In this document: in pieces, positions 16,449 through 26,931 of the stretch
Layout of the letters: each line of letters opens with the position of its first letter
Position numbering within the stretch: the first letter of the stretch is position 1
Source: Achromobacter sp. Bel
GTDB taxonomy: Bacteria; Pseudomonadota; Gammaproteobacteria; Burkholderiales; Burkholderiaceae_B
Assembly: GCF_012928505.1 (NCBI RefSeq)
Contig: NZ_JABBJN010000034.1
Location: 1 to 64,000 of the forward strand
Direction: 5' to 3'
DNA length: 64,000 bases
Notes under the pieces: model-generated
Told to the model about the DNA's origin: nothing
Databases searched by the model: none
What the model saw: the letters and a program-made list of their open reading frames with translations, nothing else
Program-made: the position numbers and the translations under genes

Positions 16449-17402
16449 GTGCCGCAGTCATCTGAAGTCAGTTTCAATCCCGTCGCCGGATTCATGGGCC
16501 TGCCGGCCGCGCGCGAGGCGGGGGCGGGCAAGGCGCGTGCTTGCGTGGTCGGCATCCCGTTCGACTGCGGCACCCACCCGTTCCGCGTGGGGTCGCGGCA
16601 GGGCCCGGACGCCATCCGCGAGCAGTCCCGGCTGCTGCGTCCCGTCGACATCTTCCGGCGTAACGGCATCGACAACCCGCCCGAATTCCTGCGAGCCATC
16701 GACGTGGGCAACGTCGCCTGCCATCCCGGCGACCCGGACGCCTCCTATCCGCTGATCGAAGCCGGCATCGGCGCGATCCTGGACGCGGGCGCCATTCCGA
16801 TTTCGATGGGGGGCGACGGCGCGGTGACGCTGCCGCAATTGCGTGCCGTAGCGCGTCGCCATCCGGATTTCGTCGTGCTGCATTTCGATTCGCATACGGA
16901 TACCTATCCGATCCCCGGCTACAACACGGCCACGACCTTCACACGCGCCGCCGAAGAAGGACTGCTGGACGTCGCTTCCAGTTTTCACGTGGGCACCCGG
17001 GGAAGCTCCTTCATGCCGGGGGTACTGGAATTCGGGCGCGAGGTTGGCTACACGATCGTGCCCTACGACGATTTTGATCAGGACCAGAAGGCCACGCTGG
17101 CCGACATCAAGCAGCGCATTGGCCAACGGCCCGTCTATCTGTGCTTTGACATGGACATCTTCGACCCCTCTTGCGCGCCGGGCGTCTGCACGCCGGAGTG
17201 GGGGGGGCTGACGGCCAAGGAGGGGCTGGCGCTGTTGCGCCAGCTTGCCGGCCTGAACTTCGTGGCGTTTGACGTCAATACCGTGTCGCCGCCGCAAGAC
17301 GTGCAGGGGGCCACCGCCTTCCTGGCTGCCACCGTGATGCAGGAATTCTGCGCGTTGGCGGCGGTCGCTGTGCAGCAGTACCCGCAAGGCCGTCCGGCTT
17401 GA
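16449..17402 (+). CDS. Ureohydrolase-family protein (agmatinase-like) lacking conserved His residues
   Basis: Encodes 317 residues of the arginase/agmatinase fold. The start is GTG at 16449 with AGGAG 7 nt before it; a TTG at 16407 is possible but has no such site. The second and third metal motifs are intact: D147-S-H149-T-D151 and D234-M-D236 followed by DPS and APG. The first motif, normally GGDHS, reads GGDGAV (121-126), so the His ligand of the first Mn is missing. The usual His before the TxF segment is also replaced (YNTATTF, about 158-164). It may bind one metal or act on another guanidino or amide compound. It is the first gene of an operon with a polar amino-acid importer, so its substrate is probably imported by it. 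Confidence 0.82.
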   Translation: MPQSSEVSFNPVAGFMGLPAAREAGAGKARACVVGIPFDCGTHPFRVGSRQGPDAIREQSRLLRPVDIFRRNGIDNPPEFLRAIDVGNVACHPGDPDASYPLIEAGIGAILDAGAIPISMGGDGAVTLPQLRAVARRHPDFVVLHFDSHTDTYPIPGYNTATTFTRAAEEGLLDVASSFHVGTRGSSFMPGVLEFGREVGYTIVPYDDFDQDQKATLADIKQRIGQRPVYLCFDMDIFDPSCAPGVCTPEWGGLTAKEGLALLRQLAGLNFVAFDVNTVSPPQDVQGATAFLAATVMQEFCALAAVAVQQYPQGRPA

Positions 17403-17443
17403 GCCGCAGCATCCGGGGTATTCATTCATTCAAGGGGAAAACG

Positions 17444-18232
17444 ATGACACTCAAATCCATCCTGCTGGGCATGGCCGCTGCCAGCCTGTTGGTCCAATCA
17501 GGTGCGCAAGCGCGCACGCTGGACGAAGTGCGTGCGGACAAGAACCTGGCCGTGGTCACGACGGCATCCGCGCCGCCGCACGGGTTCAAGAACCCAAAAT
17601 CCAATCAGCTGGAAGGCATCATGGTGGACGTGGCCGCAGGCGTGGCCAAGCACCTGAAGGTGGGGGACAAGCTGACCGACGTCCCGTTTTCGGGCCTGAT
17701 TCCCACGCTGACTTCCGGGCGCGCGGATGTCATGTCCGCGCCGCTGTTCATTACCGAAGAACGGGCAAAGGCCATCGACTTTTCGGCGCCTGTCTATGAA
17801 TGGGGCGAAGGCATCGTCGTCAGCGACAAGGCCGCCAGGAAGTACGCCAAGTTTGAAGACATGCAGGGGCAACGGGTTGGCGTGCTGGTGGATTCGGTCC
17901 AGTTCAACATGATCAAGGACATGCCGGGCACCAAGGTCACGACCTACCAGGACTACTCCACCTTGCTGGCGGATGTGCGTGCCGGCCGCATCGACCTGGG
18001 CATCGTGGATCCGCCCAGCATCATCTATCAGATCCAGACAAAGAACATCCCGGGCGTGAAGCTCGACACCGGCTACCAACCGCAGCGCAAGTGGCAAGTC
18101 GGGATGGCCGTGCAGAAAGGCAACGCCGCGCTGCTGGACGCGGTGAATGGCGCCTTGGCCGAGATGAAGCAGAACGGAGAGATGGACGCCATCGGAAAGA
18201 AATGGGGCGTGTCTGACTTGATGAGCAAGTAA
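17444..18232 (+). CDS. Polar amino-acid ABC transporter, periplasmic binding protein
   Basis: Encodes 262 residues. The signal peptide ends at GAQA (about residue 22). The mature family 3 binding protein has the lobes marked by PPHGFKNPKSNQLEGIMVDV, GLIPTLTSGRADVMSAP and the VGVLVDSVQ segment. AGGGGA lies 7 nt before the ATG. The gene is 41 nt after the ureohydrolase-like gene and 31 nt before the permease, making one operon. The ligand is likely a cationic or guanidino compound, judged only from the enzyme gene beside it. Confidence 0.88.
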   Translation: MTLKSILLGMAAASLLVQSGAQARTLDEVRADKNLAVVTTASAPPHGFKNPKSNQLEGIMVDVAAGVAKHLKVGDKLTDVPFSGLIPTLTSGRADVMSAPLFITEERAKAIDFSAPVYEWGEGIVVSDKAARKYAKFEDMQGQRVGVLVDSVQFNMIKDMPGTKVTTYQDYSTLLADVRAGRIDLGIVDPPSIIYQIQTKNIPGVKLDTGYQPQRKWQVGMAVQKGNAALLDAVNGALAEMKQNGEMDAIGKKWGVSDLMSK

Positions 18233-18263
18233 GCGCCGCAACGGCACGGATAAGGAGTACGAC

Positions 18264-18956
18264 TTGGATCTCGCTACGCTGCGCATGTACCTGACCCCTT
18301 TGGCCGAGGGTACGGTCTGGACTCTGGCGCTGTTTTTCTGTTCGGCTTTCCTGGCGGTGGCGTTGGGCCTGGTCGTCTGTTTGTGCCGCTTGTCGCCTTC
18401 GCGGCTGTTGAGCCGGGGCGCGCGCTTCTACATCGAAGTGATACGCGGCACGCCGCTGCTGCTGCAATTGTTCTACATCTACTACGGCTTGCCCGAGATG
18501 GGGGTGGTAATCAACGGTTTCGTGGCCGGCGTGCTGGGCCTCACGTTGAACTTCGGCGCCTATCTGGCCGAGCTCTTCAGAAGCGGCATCCAGTCTGTGG
18601 ACACCGGCCAATACGAGGCGGCGCGCGCGCTGGGCCTGCGCAAGGTACAGCGGCTGCGCCGGATCGTGCTGCCGCAGGCGTTGCGAACGGTGTTCCCCGC
18701 GCTGGGGAACTATGCGCTGGTGTTGATCAAGGAAACGTCGCTGGTGGCCGTCATCAGCGTGTACGAACTGATGCGGGCAGGCGAGATGCTGGCCGGCGCG
18801 ACGTTTCAGGCGCTGACGGTCTACACGATGGTGGGTGTCATCTACTTTGCCATGTGCAGCGTGCTGTCGTATCTGTTCCGGCGTTCTGAAAAGCGACTGA
18901 CGGTGCCGGGCTACTGGAGTGGCGCCGGCGAGAACCACGATATTTCCAAGGCCTGA
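18264..18956 (+). CDS. Polar amino-acid ABC transporter permease
   Basis: Encodes 230 residues with about five membrane helices. The HisM/GlnP-type signature is present: [22 protein letters not shown] (N-terminal part) and the EAA loop [24 protein letters not shown] (about residues 118-141) that contacts the ATPase. The start is TTG at 18264, chosen because AAGGAG lies 6 nt upstream and no better codon exists near it. A single permease suggests it works as a homodimer. It ends 4 nt before the ATPase gene. Confidence 0.9.
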   Translation: MDLATLRMYLTPLAEGTVWTLALFFCSAFLAVALGLVVCLCRLSPSRLLSRGARFYIEVIRGTPLLLQLFYIYYGLPEMGVVINGFVAGVLGLTLNFGAYLAELFRSGIQSVDTGQYEAARALGLRKVQRLRRIVLPQALRTVFPALGNYALVLIKETSLVAVISVYELMRAGEMLAGATFQALTVYTMVGVIYFAMCSVLSYLFRRSEKRLTVPGYWSGAGENHDISKA

Positions 18957-18960
18957 CACG

Positions 18961-19713
18961 ATGAACGCAATGAATGGCGCTGCCCCCATCATCACCATGC
19001 AGGGCGTCAGCAAATGGTATGGCGACTTCCAGGTGCTGGACGACCTGGCGCTGGAAGTGTCGCCCGGCGAAAAACTGATTCTTTGCGGCCCGTCCGGTTC
19101 GGGCAAGTCCACCACGATCCGCCTCTTGAACCGGCTGGAGGAGCACCAGAAGGGCCGCATCGTCGTCGACGGGATCGAACTCAACGAAGACGTGAAGAAC
19201 ATCGAGCGCATCCGCGCGGAAGTCGGCATGGTGTTCCAGCACTTCAACCTGTTCCCGCATCTGACGGTGCTGGAGAACTGCACGCTGGCGCCTCTGCTGG
19301 TCAAGGGCGTGCCGGCGGACGAGGCTCGGTCGCGGGCGATGGATTATCTGGAACGGGTGCGGATCCCCCAGCACGCGGACAAGTATCCGGGCCAGTTGTC
19401 CGGCGGCCAGAAACAGCGCGTGGCGATCGCGCGCGCCTTGTGCATGCAGCCCAAGATCATGCTGTTCGACGAGCCGACTTCTGCCCTGGATCCCGAAATG
19501 GTCAAGGAAGTGCTGGACACGATGGTGGCGCTGGCCCGTGACGGCATGACGATGGTCTGCGTCACCCATGAAATGGGTTTTGCGCGGGAAGTCGGCGACC
19601 GGGTTGTCTTCATGGACCAGGGCGCGATCGTCGAGGCGGACACGCCCGAGAATTTCTTCAACGCGCCCCGATCAGAGCGGGCGCAGGCGTTTCTGGGGCA
19701 GATCCTGGGCTGA
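18961..19713 (+). CDS. Polar amino-acid ABC transporter ATP-binding protein
   Basis: Encodes 250 residues. All ATPase motifs are present: Walker [10 protein letters not shown] (about residue 42), Q-loop [11 protein letters not shown], signature LSGGQKQR (about 142), Walker [12 protein letters not shown] and the switch His in CVTHEMGFA. This pattern is GlnQ/HisP-like. I start at ATG 18961, 4 nt after the permease stop; a second ATG three codons later is possible. It energises the importer whose binding protein is at 17444. Confidence 0.93.
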   Translation: MNAMNGAAPIITMQGVSKWYGDFQVLDDLALEVSPGEKLILCGPSGSGKSTTIRLLNRLEEHQKGRIVVDGIELNEDVKNIERIRAEVGMVFQHFNLFPHLTVLENCTLAPLLVKGVPADEARSRAMDYLERVRIPQHADKYPGQLSGGQKQRVAIARALCMQPKIMLFDEPTSALDPEMVKEVLDTMVALARDGMTMVCVTHEMGFAREVGDRVVFMDQGAIVEADTPENFFNAPRSERAQAFLGQILG

Positions 19714-19889
19714 CCGCGCCCGCGCGGCGGCGCTAATTCCGGCTGGCGGAACGCGACGTACCGCGCGGGAATGGTTCCATGCCCGCAAGCTGAACTGGCT
19801 CTATCGAGTTTTTGATACGCTACCTATCATGCATATCAGGCGGGCGCGCATGCGCCCGCATCGCCATTTGAAAACGACTAGGGAAAATC

Positions 19890-21449
19890 ATGAACGGCGC
19901 TGACAGTCTTTGCGATACCTTGCTGGCCAATGATGTGGACGTTTGCTTTGCCAATCCGGGCACGTCCGAAATGCACTTTGTCGCGGCATTGGATCGCAAG
20001 CCCAAAATGCGTTGCGTGCTGGGCCTGTTTGAAGGCGTGGTGACGGGCGCGGCCGACGGCTACGCGCGCATGGCCGACAAGCCCGCCGCCACGCTGCTGC
20101 ATCTGGGGCCCGGCCTGGGCAATGGCCTGGCCAATCTGCACAACGCCAAGCGCGCCCGCACGCCCATGGTCAACATCGTGGGCGACCACGCCACCTATCA
20201 CGTGCAATACGACGCGCCACTGACCAGCGACGTCGAGGGCGTGGCGCGCCCGATGTCGCACTGGGTCAAGCGCACGATGACCGCTGCCGAGGTGTCCGCG
20301 GATGCCGCGGAAGCGATCGCCGTGGCACGCCGGGCGCCGGGCAATATCGCCACCTTGATCCTGCCCGCCGATACCGCTTGGACGGACTTGCCTGAGAACG
20401 CGCCGGCGCCCGTGCAGGTCAAGGATGCTGCGCTGGCCAGTACATCGGCGGACGCGGTGCGCGCTGCCGCCGCGGCGATCCGCTCTGGCGAAGTCGCAGT
20501 GCTGATGCTGGGCGGCGCAGCGCTGCGTGAGCGCGCGTTGAATGCTGCCGGACGCATTGCGCGCGCCACGGGCGTGCGCCTGATGTCTGAAACCTCCAAC
20601 CGCCGCATCGAGCGTGGCGGTTCGCGCACGCCGGTCGACCGCCTGCCGTATCCGATCGACCTGGCCGTGGCCAAGCTGAAAGACGTGAAGCACCTGGTGC
20701 TGGCCGGCGCCAAGGCGCCGGTGGGCTTCTTCGCGTATCCGGGCAAGCCCAGCCTGCTGGCGCCGCCGGACTGCAATCAGGTCGTGTTGGCGACTGCCGA
20801 ACAGGATCTGGCGCAGGCATTGGAATGGCTGGCGGATGAACTGGGTATTGCGGCGGATGCGCCGCGCCTGGCCACGCCGGCCGCCAGCTACGACGTTCCC
20901 GAATCGGGCAAACTGACCGGCGCCGCCGTGAACATCCTGATCGCGCACACCTTGCCCGAGCAGGCCATCGTGTGCGACGAGTCCATCACGCAAGGCCGCG
21001 AATTCCCGATCTACAGTGCCAGCAGCGCGCCGCACGACTGGCTGATGCTGACGGGCGGGGCCATCGGCATCGGCCTGCCGATGGCGACCGGCGCCGCCGT
21101 GGCGTGCCCGGACCGCAAAGTCATCACGCTGCAAGCCGACGGCAGCGGCATGTACACCCTGCAGGCGCTGTGGACGCAGGCGCGCGAAAACCTGGATTGC
21201 CTGACGGTGATCCTGGCCAACCGTTCCTACGCCACGCTGCATGGTGAAATGAAAAACGTGGGCGTGAAGGAACCCGGCCGCAATGCGCGCCGCATGCTGG
21301 ATCTGGAAGAACCCTACCTGGACTGGACGCACCTGGCCCGTGGCATGGGCGTGGAGGCGGTCAGCGTGGATACGGTGGAAGGCTTTGCCCGCGCGCTGGC
21401 CGACGGCCTGAAGCGCCGTGGCCCGTTCCTGATCGAAGCCGTCATCTAA
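19890..21449 (+). CDS. Thiamine diphosphate enzyme, acetolactate synthase large-subunit-like
   Basis: Encodes 519 residues of the acetolactate synthase/benzoylformate decarboxylase superfamily. The catalytic Glu is in LFEGVVTGAADGYAR (about residue 48). The ThDP-Mg motif begins QADGSGMYT, with Ala in place of the first Gly of the usual GDG, and ends ILANRSYATL. It is shorter than IlvB (about 570) and has no FAD-typical insert that I can identify, and no small subunit gene follows. It may be a decarboxylase or carboligase in a catabolic route; the reaction cannot be told. It is preceded by a 176-base gap and is convergent with livF. Confidence 0.82.
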   Translation: MNGADSLCDTLLANDVDVCFANPGTSEMHFVAALDRKPKMRCVLGLFEGVVTGAADGYARMADKPAATLLHLGPGLGNGLANLHNAKRARTPMVNIVGDHATYHVQYDAPLTSDVEGVARPMSHWVKRTMTAAEVSADAAEAIAVARRAPGNIATLILPADTAWTDLPENAPAPVQVKDAALASTSADAVRAAAAAIRSGEVAVLMLGGAALRERALNAAGRIARATGVRLMSETSNRRIERGGSRTPVDRLPYPIDLAVAKLKDVKHLVLAGAKAPVGFFAYPGKPSLLAPPDCNQVVLATAEQDLAQALEWLADELGIAADAPRLATPAASYDVPESGKLTGAAVNILIAHTLPEQAIVCDESITQGREFPIYSASSAPHDWLMLTGGAIGIGLPMATGAAVACPDRKVITLQADGSGMYTLQALWTQARENLDCLTVILANRSYATLHGEMKNVGVKEPGRNARRMLDLEEPYLDWTHLARGMGVEAVSVDTVEGFARALADGLKRRGPFLIEAVI

Positions 21450-21461
21450 GGGCGATTCGCG

Positions 21462-22168
<707 letters not shown>

Positions 22169-22172
<4 letters not shown>

Positions 22173-22945
22173 GACGTGGCTCCTTTCGGGGTGTCTTGCA
22201 TGTCCTCGCCCAGATACGCCGTGCGCACTTGCGCGTTGGCGCGAATCTCGGCAGGGGTGCCACTGGCGATGGCGGTTCCGTTGACCATCACGGTGATGGT
22301 CTCTGCGATGCGGAACACGGCGTCCATGTCATGCTCCACCAGCAGGATGGCGTGGCCGGTCTTCAGCGTTTGAAGCAGGTCCAGGATGCGGTCGGTTTCT
22401 TCGGGGCCCATGCCGGCCAGGGGCTCGTCCAACAGCAGCACCTGCGGGTCGCCCGCCAGGCACATGGCGATTTCAAGCTGGCGTTTGCAGCCATGCGGCA
22501 GCAGGCCGGCGGCGCGTGTGGCGTCATCCGCCAAACCCGTGCATTCCAGCGCGTGATGCGCGCGGTCGGCGCTATGCCGGCAGTCCGAGGCCGAACGCCA
22601 CCAATGCCAGAAGCGCTGGCGGCCCGCCTGCGCGGCCAGCCGGCAATTTTCAAACACGCTGAGTTCGGGAAACAGCGTAGACCGCTGGTAGCTGCGTCCC
22701 AGGCCGGCGCGCGCCCGTTCCGGTTGCCGCCACGCGGTGATGTCACGTCCGCCCAGCATGACGTTGCCGCTGCTGGGCGCCAGTTCCCCCGACAGGATGT
22801 TGATCAGTGTTGACTTGCCCGCGCCGTTGGTACCGATGACGGCATGAACCTGGCCGCGCGCCAGGCCCAGGGACACGCCATTGACGGCGGTCAGCCCGCC
22901 GAAGCGCCGCGTGACGTCGGTGGCGGCAAGCAAAAGATCAGGCAT
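22169..22945 (-). CDS. livG: Branched-chain-type ABC transporter ATPase (LivG)
   Basis: Encodes 258 residues: Walker A GTNGAGKST (about residue 38), the LivG Q-loop GRSYQRSTLFPELSVFENC, Walker B VLLLDEPLAGMGPEETDR and switch His in LVEHDMDAV. The signature is degenerate: LPHGCKRQLE in place of the LSxGxQR form, with His at the usual Ser position region, as seen in many LivG proteins (LSYGxQR). The ATG at 22945 lies inside the end of livM (8-nt overlap). It pairs with LivF. Confidence 0.92.
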
Positions 22946-23984
22946 GAGGTTCCCCTTGGATGGGCAGGCGGGCCGCATTGCGGGCGGGGCTGGGGGCGGG
23001 CGCAGCCGCCCGCTGGCTGGCGGCCCGCGCCTCGCGGCGCTGGCGCCATTGCGCGGGCAGTCCGGCCAGTCCGTTGGGCAGCAGCGCCACCAGCACGATG
23101 ATGGCGATACCCAGGGGCAGGTGCCAATGGCGGGCATAGTCGCCAAACAGGGCTTGCGACTGGAACAGCTCTTGCATCAGCACCAATGTCACCGTGCCCA
23201 GCACCGCGCCACCCAGGCGGGCCATGCCGCCCAGGATCACCATCAGCAACACGAGCCCCGATTGCTCCCAGGCTAACAGTTCAGGCGTGACGAAACCGTC
23301 TTTCAGCGCGAACAAGAAGCCTGCCAGGCTGGCCAGCGTGGCGCCCACGACGTAGGCCGTCAGCTTGTACGGATAGGTCGAATAGCCTGCCGCCCGCATG
23401 CGCTGTTCATTGATGCGAATGCCGGCCAACGCCGCGCCGAAGGGCGAACGACGCAACAAGGCCAGAAAGCCCCATGTGCCCGCCAGGCAGATCAGCACGA
23501 AGTAGTAGAAGGTCGTGGCGTTGCCCAGGTCGAACGGCATCCAGCCGGCCACCGATAACTCCGGCCTGAAATACAGATAGATGCCGTCGCTGCCACCGCC
23601 CAGCTTGGTGTCGTGGAAGACGTAATAGGCCATCTGGGAAAACGCCAGCGTGACCATGATGAAGTAGACGCCGCGCGTGCGCAGTGCCAGAGCGCCGGTT
23701 ACGGCGGCATAAGCGGCGGCTGCCAGCAGGGCCAGGGGCAGCAACCACCACAGGCTGGCAGCTCCCGATTCGGGCGACAGCAACGCCGCCGCATAGGCGC
23801 CAATGCCGAAGAACGCGGCATGCCCCAGGCTGACCAGCCCTGCGCCGCCCACCAGCAGTTGCAGGCTAAGCGCGAAGATGGCGTAGATCATGATCTTGAT
23901 CGCCAGCCCGGTGTAGTAGTCGCTGCCGCTCCAGGCAAACGCGGCCAGCGCCAGCAGCGTCGCGACGGGGAGAAGTTTCGTCAT
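22938..23984 (-). CDS. livM: Branched-chain-type ABC transporter permease (LivM)
   Basis: Encodes 348 residues with about nine membrane segments. LivM marks seen are GLVSLGHAAFFGIGAYAAALL, ALRTRGVYFIMVTLAFSQM and the coupling loop SPFGAALAGIRINEQRMRAAGY. The last 40 residues after the final helix are Arg/Ala/Pro-rich and cytoplasmic. The ATG at 23984 is 2 nt after the livH stop. It forms the channel with LivH. Confidence 0.92.
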   Translation of the reverse strand: MTKLLPVATLLALAAFAWSGSDYYTGLAIKIMIYAIFALSLQLLVGGAGLVSLGHAAFFGIGAYAAALLSPESGAASLWWLLPLALLAAAAYAAVTGALALRTRGVYFIMVTLAFSQMAYYVFHDTKLGGGSDGIYLYFRPELSVAGWMPFDLGNATTFYYFVLICLAGTWGFLALLRRSPFGAALAGIRINEQRMRAAGYSTYPYKLTAYVVGATLASLAGFLFALKDGFVTPELLAWEQSGLVLLMVILGGMARLGGAVLGTVTLVLMQELFQSQALFGDYARHWHLPLGIAIIVLVALLPNGLAGLPAQWRQRREARAASQRAAAPAPSPARNAARLPIQGEPHA

Positions 23985-23986
23985 GG

Positions 23987-24868
23987 CTAGCCCTGTTTGA
24001 ACAGCCCTTCGGGCTTGCAAAGAAGAATGAAGGCCATCAGCAGGTAAACGAGCACGCCCGCCGCGGAAGGGAATAGGACTTGCCCGAAGGTCTCGACGAA
24101 TCCCACCAGCATCGCGGCCAGAAAGGCGCCGCGGATCGACCCGATGCCGCCAATCACCACGACCACGAAGCAGATGATCAGCACGCCATTGCCCATGCCG
24201 GGATACACGGACGACACCGGCGCGGCAATGGTGCCGGCCAGCGCTGCCAGCGCAACGCCCGCCGCGAATACCAGGCGGTACAGCTTATTGACGTCGATAC
24301 CCAGTGATCCCGTCATTTCGCGATTGCTGGCGCCTGCGCGCAACATCATGCCCAGCCGCGTGCGCGAGATGACCCAATACAACAGCAGCGCGACGGCGAT
24401 GCCCACCGCCGATATGAATAGCCGGTAGACCGGATACGTCATCACCCCGCCCAACGAGATGCTGCCTTGCAGCCAGGCGGGCAGCGGCACGCCATGCACG
24501 TCATTGCCGACCAGGATGCTGCGCAGTTCTTCGAAGACCAGGATCAGGCCGTAGGTCATCAGCACCTGCTGCAGGTGGTTGCGGTGGTACAGGTAGCTGA
24601 AGAACGCGGCCTCCAGGAAATAGCCCAGCACCGCAGCCAGCGCCACGCAGACGATAAGGGCCGTGATGAAGCCGCCGCCGATCCAGCGGTCGACCACCGG
24701 CCCCAATGCGAACGCCATGTAGGCGCCGATCATGTAGAAACTGCTATGAGCAAGATTGATGATGCCCATGATGCCGAAGATCAGCGTGAGTCCGCTGGCC
24801 ACCAGGAACAGCAGCAAGCCGTACTGGAAAGCGTTCAGGCTTTGAATAAGCAGGATGCTGATGTCCAT
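23987..24868 (-). CDS. livH: Branched-chain-type ABC transporter permease (LivH)
   Basis: Encodes 293 residues, hydrophobic throughout with about eight segments. LivH marks are ASGLTLIFGIMGIINLAHSSFYMIGAY near the N-terminus and the coupling loop TRLGMMLRAGASNREMTGSLGIDV. I start at ATG 24868 (MDISILL), which begins directly before the first helix; upstream codons would add an unlikely Arg-rich leader. The livK stop is 25 nt upstream. Confidence 0.92.
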   Translation of the reverse strand: MDISILLIQSLNAFQYGLLLFLVASGLTLIFGIMGIINLAHSSFYMIGAYMAFALGPVVDRWIGGGFITALIVCVALAAVLGYFLEAAFFSYLYHRNHLQQVLMTYGLILVFEELRSILVGNDVHGVPLPAWLQGSISLGGVMTYPVYRLFISAVGIAVALLLYWVISRTRLGMMLRAGASNREMTGSLGIDVNKLYRLVFAAGVALAALAGTIAAPVSSVYPGMGNGVLIICFVVVVIGGIGSIRGAFLAAMLVGFVETFGQVLFPSAAGVLVYLLMAFILLCKPEGLFKQG

Positions 24869-24893
24869 GGGGCCTCCCGTTGCGGACGTGGCG

Positions 24894-26054
24894 TCAGAGC
24901 TTGCAGCCGCGGGCCGGATCGGCCAGCTTCTGCGCGGCGACTTCCACGACCTTGTTCTCCAGGCCGTCCACACGGCGCAGATAGATGTCCTGCACCGGGT
25001 TGCCGGCGGCCGACAAGGTGAACGGACCGCGGGGGCTGTCCACCGTGGCCCCGCGCATGGCGGTGCGGAAGTCGGCCTTCTTGGCGAAGTCGCCCTTCAC
25101 GGCGGACAGTCCCGATTGCATCAGCTGCGCCGCGTCATAGCCCTGCACGGCGTACACGTCCGGCTGCGCGTTGTAGCTCTTGGCGTAGTCGGCGCGGAAC
25201 GCGTTGTCGCGCGGCGTGTTCAGGCCGTCGGCATAGTGCAGCGTGGTCAGCAGGCCTTGCGCGGACGCGCCTTGCGCCTGCAAGGTGCCGTCGGTCAGGA
25301 AGCCCGATCCGTACAGCGGGATGGTCTTGTCCAGGCCGGCGGCGTGATAGTCCTGCACGAATTTCACCGCGCCGCCGCCTGCGAAGAACGTGAACACCAT
25401 GTCGGGCTTGGTCGCGGCGATCTCGGTCAAGAGCGATTGGAACTCCACGTTTGGAAACGGCAGGCTCAGTTCCTTGACGACCTTGCCGCCCGCCTTCTCG
25501 AAGCCTTCCTTGAAGCCGCCGATCGCCTCGTCGCCCGCAGCGTACTTCCAGGTGATCGTGACGGCGGTCTTGTGCCCCTTGGCAAAGGCGACGGGACCCA
25601 TCGCGTAAGCAGGCTGCCAGTTGGTGAAGGACGTGCGGAAGATGCCGGGGCCGCAGAGCGGGCCGGTGATGGCGTTGGCGCCGGCGTTCGTCACGATCAG
25701 CGTGGTGTCGCTGTCCTTGGCGGCCTTGGCCAGCGCCATCGCCACGCCCGAATGCACGGTGCCGATCAGCACGTCGACCTGGTCGCGCTTGATCAGGCGG
25801 TTGGCGTTCTCCGCAGCCTTGGCGGGGTTGGACTCGTCGTCCACCTTGAAGTACTCGATCTCGCGCCCGCCCAACTTGCCGCCTTGCTCGGCGACGTACA
25901 GCTTGAAGCCGTTCTCGATGGCGTTGCCGAGCGCGGCGTAGGTGCCGCTATAGGGCAGCATGAATCCGACTTTGATCTTGTCGGCGGCTTGCGCGCCGCC
26001 GGCGGCGAACGTCAGGGCCGCGGCGATCGCAGCGCGGGTCAGGGCGTGGTTCAT
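24894..26054 (-). CDS. livK: ABC transporter periplasmic binding protein (LivK type), benzoate operon
   Basis: Encodes 386 residues. The signal peptide ends at GAQA (about residue 23) and the mature protein begins DKIKVGFMLPYSGTYAALG, the type I periplasmic binding fold. ESNPAKAAENANRLI and IGTVHSGVAMALA belong to the ligand-binding face. Relatives in aromatic clusters bind benzoate-like acids; the position between the hydrolase and livH in the benzoate operon supports that here. The symbol reflects the family, not leucine binding. Confidence 0.88.
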   Translation of the reverse strand: MNHALTRAAIAAALTFAAGGAQAADKIKVGFMLPYSGTYAALGNAIENGFKLYVAEQGGKLGGREIEYFKVDDESNPAKAAENANRLIKRDQVDVLIGTVHSGVAMALAKAAKDSDTTLIVTNAGANAITGPLCGPGIFRTSFTNWQPAYAMGPVAFAKGHKTAVTITWKYAAGDEAIGGFKEGFEKAGGKVVKELSLPFPNVEFQSLLTEIAATKPDMVFTFFAGGGAVKFVQDYHAAGLDKTIPLYGSGFLTDGTLQAQGASAQGLLTTLHYADGLNTPRDNAFRADYAKSYNAQPDVYAVQGYDAAQLMQSGLSAVKGDFAKKADFRTAMRGATVDSPRGPFTLSAAGNPVQDIYLRRVDGLENKVVEVAAQKLADPARGCKL

Positions 26055-26085
26055 GGTTTGTCTCCGTGCTTGTCATGGGCTGGCG

Positions 26086-26931
26086 TCAAGGCCGGCCGGG
26101 TTTGTCCAACGCGTCGATGAAATCAGCGACGGCCTGGATAACAATGGCGGGCTGGTCCTTGTGCGGCGAATGGCGGCAGCCGGGAATCTCCAGCAGCGCG
26201 GTTTGCGGCGCATGCCGGCGGATGCCGCGGATTTGCGCCAGCGAACCGTACTCGTCGTCCACGCCCTGGATCGCCAGCACGGGGCAGGCGATGTCGGACA
26301 GATAATTTTCGATGTTCCAGCGGCGGAAATCGGGGTTCAGCCAGATGTCGTTCCAGCCCCAGAACGCCGAATCCACGTCCGCGTGATAGCGGGCCAGCCG
26401 GCTGCGCAGGTCCGTGTCCAGATAGGCTTGGCGCGCCAGCGCGATGTTCGCGACCGTCACGTCTTCGACGAATGTGTGCGGCGCGGCCACCACGATGCCG
26501 GCGACGGCCTCCGGGTGCATGGCGGCATACAGCAGCGCGATCGATCCGCCGTCGCTATGGCCGAACAGCACCGGCTTGTCCCGGAGCGCGTCCACGCCCA
26601 AGGCGGCGAACAGGGCGGGCAGCACGTCGCGTGCCTCGCGGTGCATGAAGTCGACTGGCCATTTTTCTTGCAGCGGGCGCGGCGTGGACTGCCCGTAGCC
26701 GTAACGCGACACGGCCAGCCCCCGGCATCCGGCGGCCTTGCAGACCTGCGCCGGCCAGTCCTTCCACATGGCGACCGACCCCAGTCCCTCGTGCAGGAAC
26801 ACCAGCAACGGCGCCGTCGCGCGTTCGGACGCAATCCACAGGCACTCCAGGCGCAGCGCGCGGCCGTCGGCCTCGATATCGGCGAAGGCGGGGCGCAGGC
26901 TTGGCGCGTCGATGGCGGCGGCGGTGTTCAC
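26086..26931 (-). CDS. Alpha/beta hydrolase in the benzoate operon
   Basis: Encodes 281 residues with the alpha/beta hydrolase fold. The nucleophile elbow is GHSDGGS (Ser about residue 126), the oxyanion region is LHEGLGS, the acid is in GVDDEYG and the catalytic His in CRHSPHKD. The start is GTG at 26931, overlapping the ligase stop by four bases, so the two are translationally coupled. It may cleave an ester to free benzoate or release CoA from a dead-end thioester; neither can be decided from sequence. Hydrolases of this type recur in box clusters. Confidence 0.85.
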   Translation of the reverse strand: MNTAAAIDAPSLRPAFADIEADGRALRLECLWIASERATAPLLVFLHEGLGSVAMWKDWPAQVCKAAGCRGLAVSRYGYGQSTPRPLQEKWPVDFMHREARDVLPALFAALGVDALRDKPVLFGHSDGGSIALLYAAMHPEAVAGIVVAAPHTFVEDVTVANIALARQAYLDTDLRSRLARYHADVDSAFWGWNDIWLNPDFRRWNIENYLSDIACPVLAIQGVDDEYGSLAQIRGIRRHAPQTALLEIPGCRHSPHKDQPAIVIQAVADFIDALDKPGRP

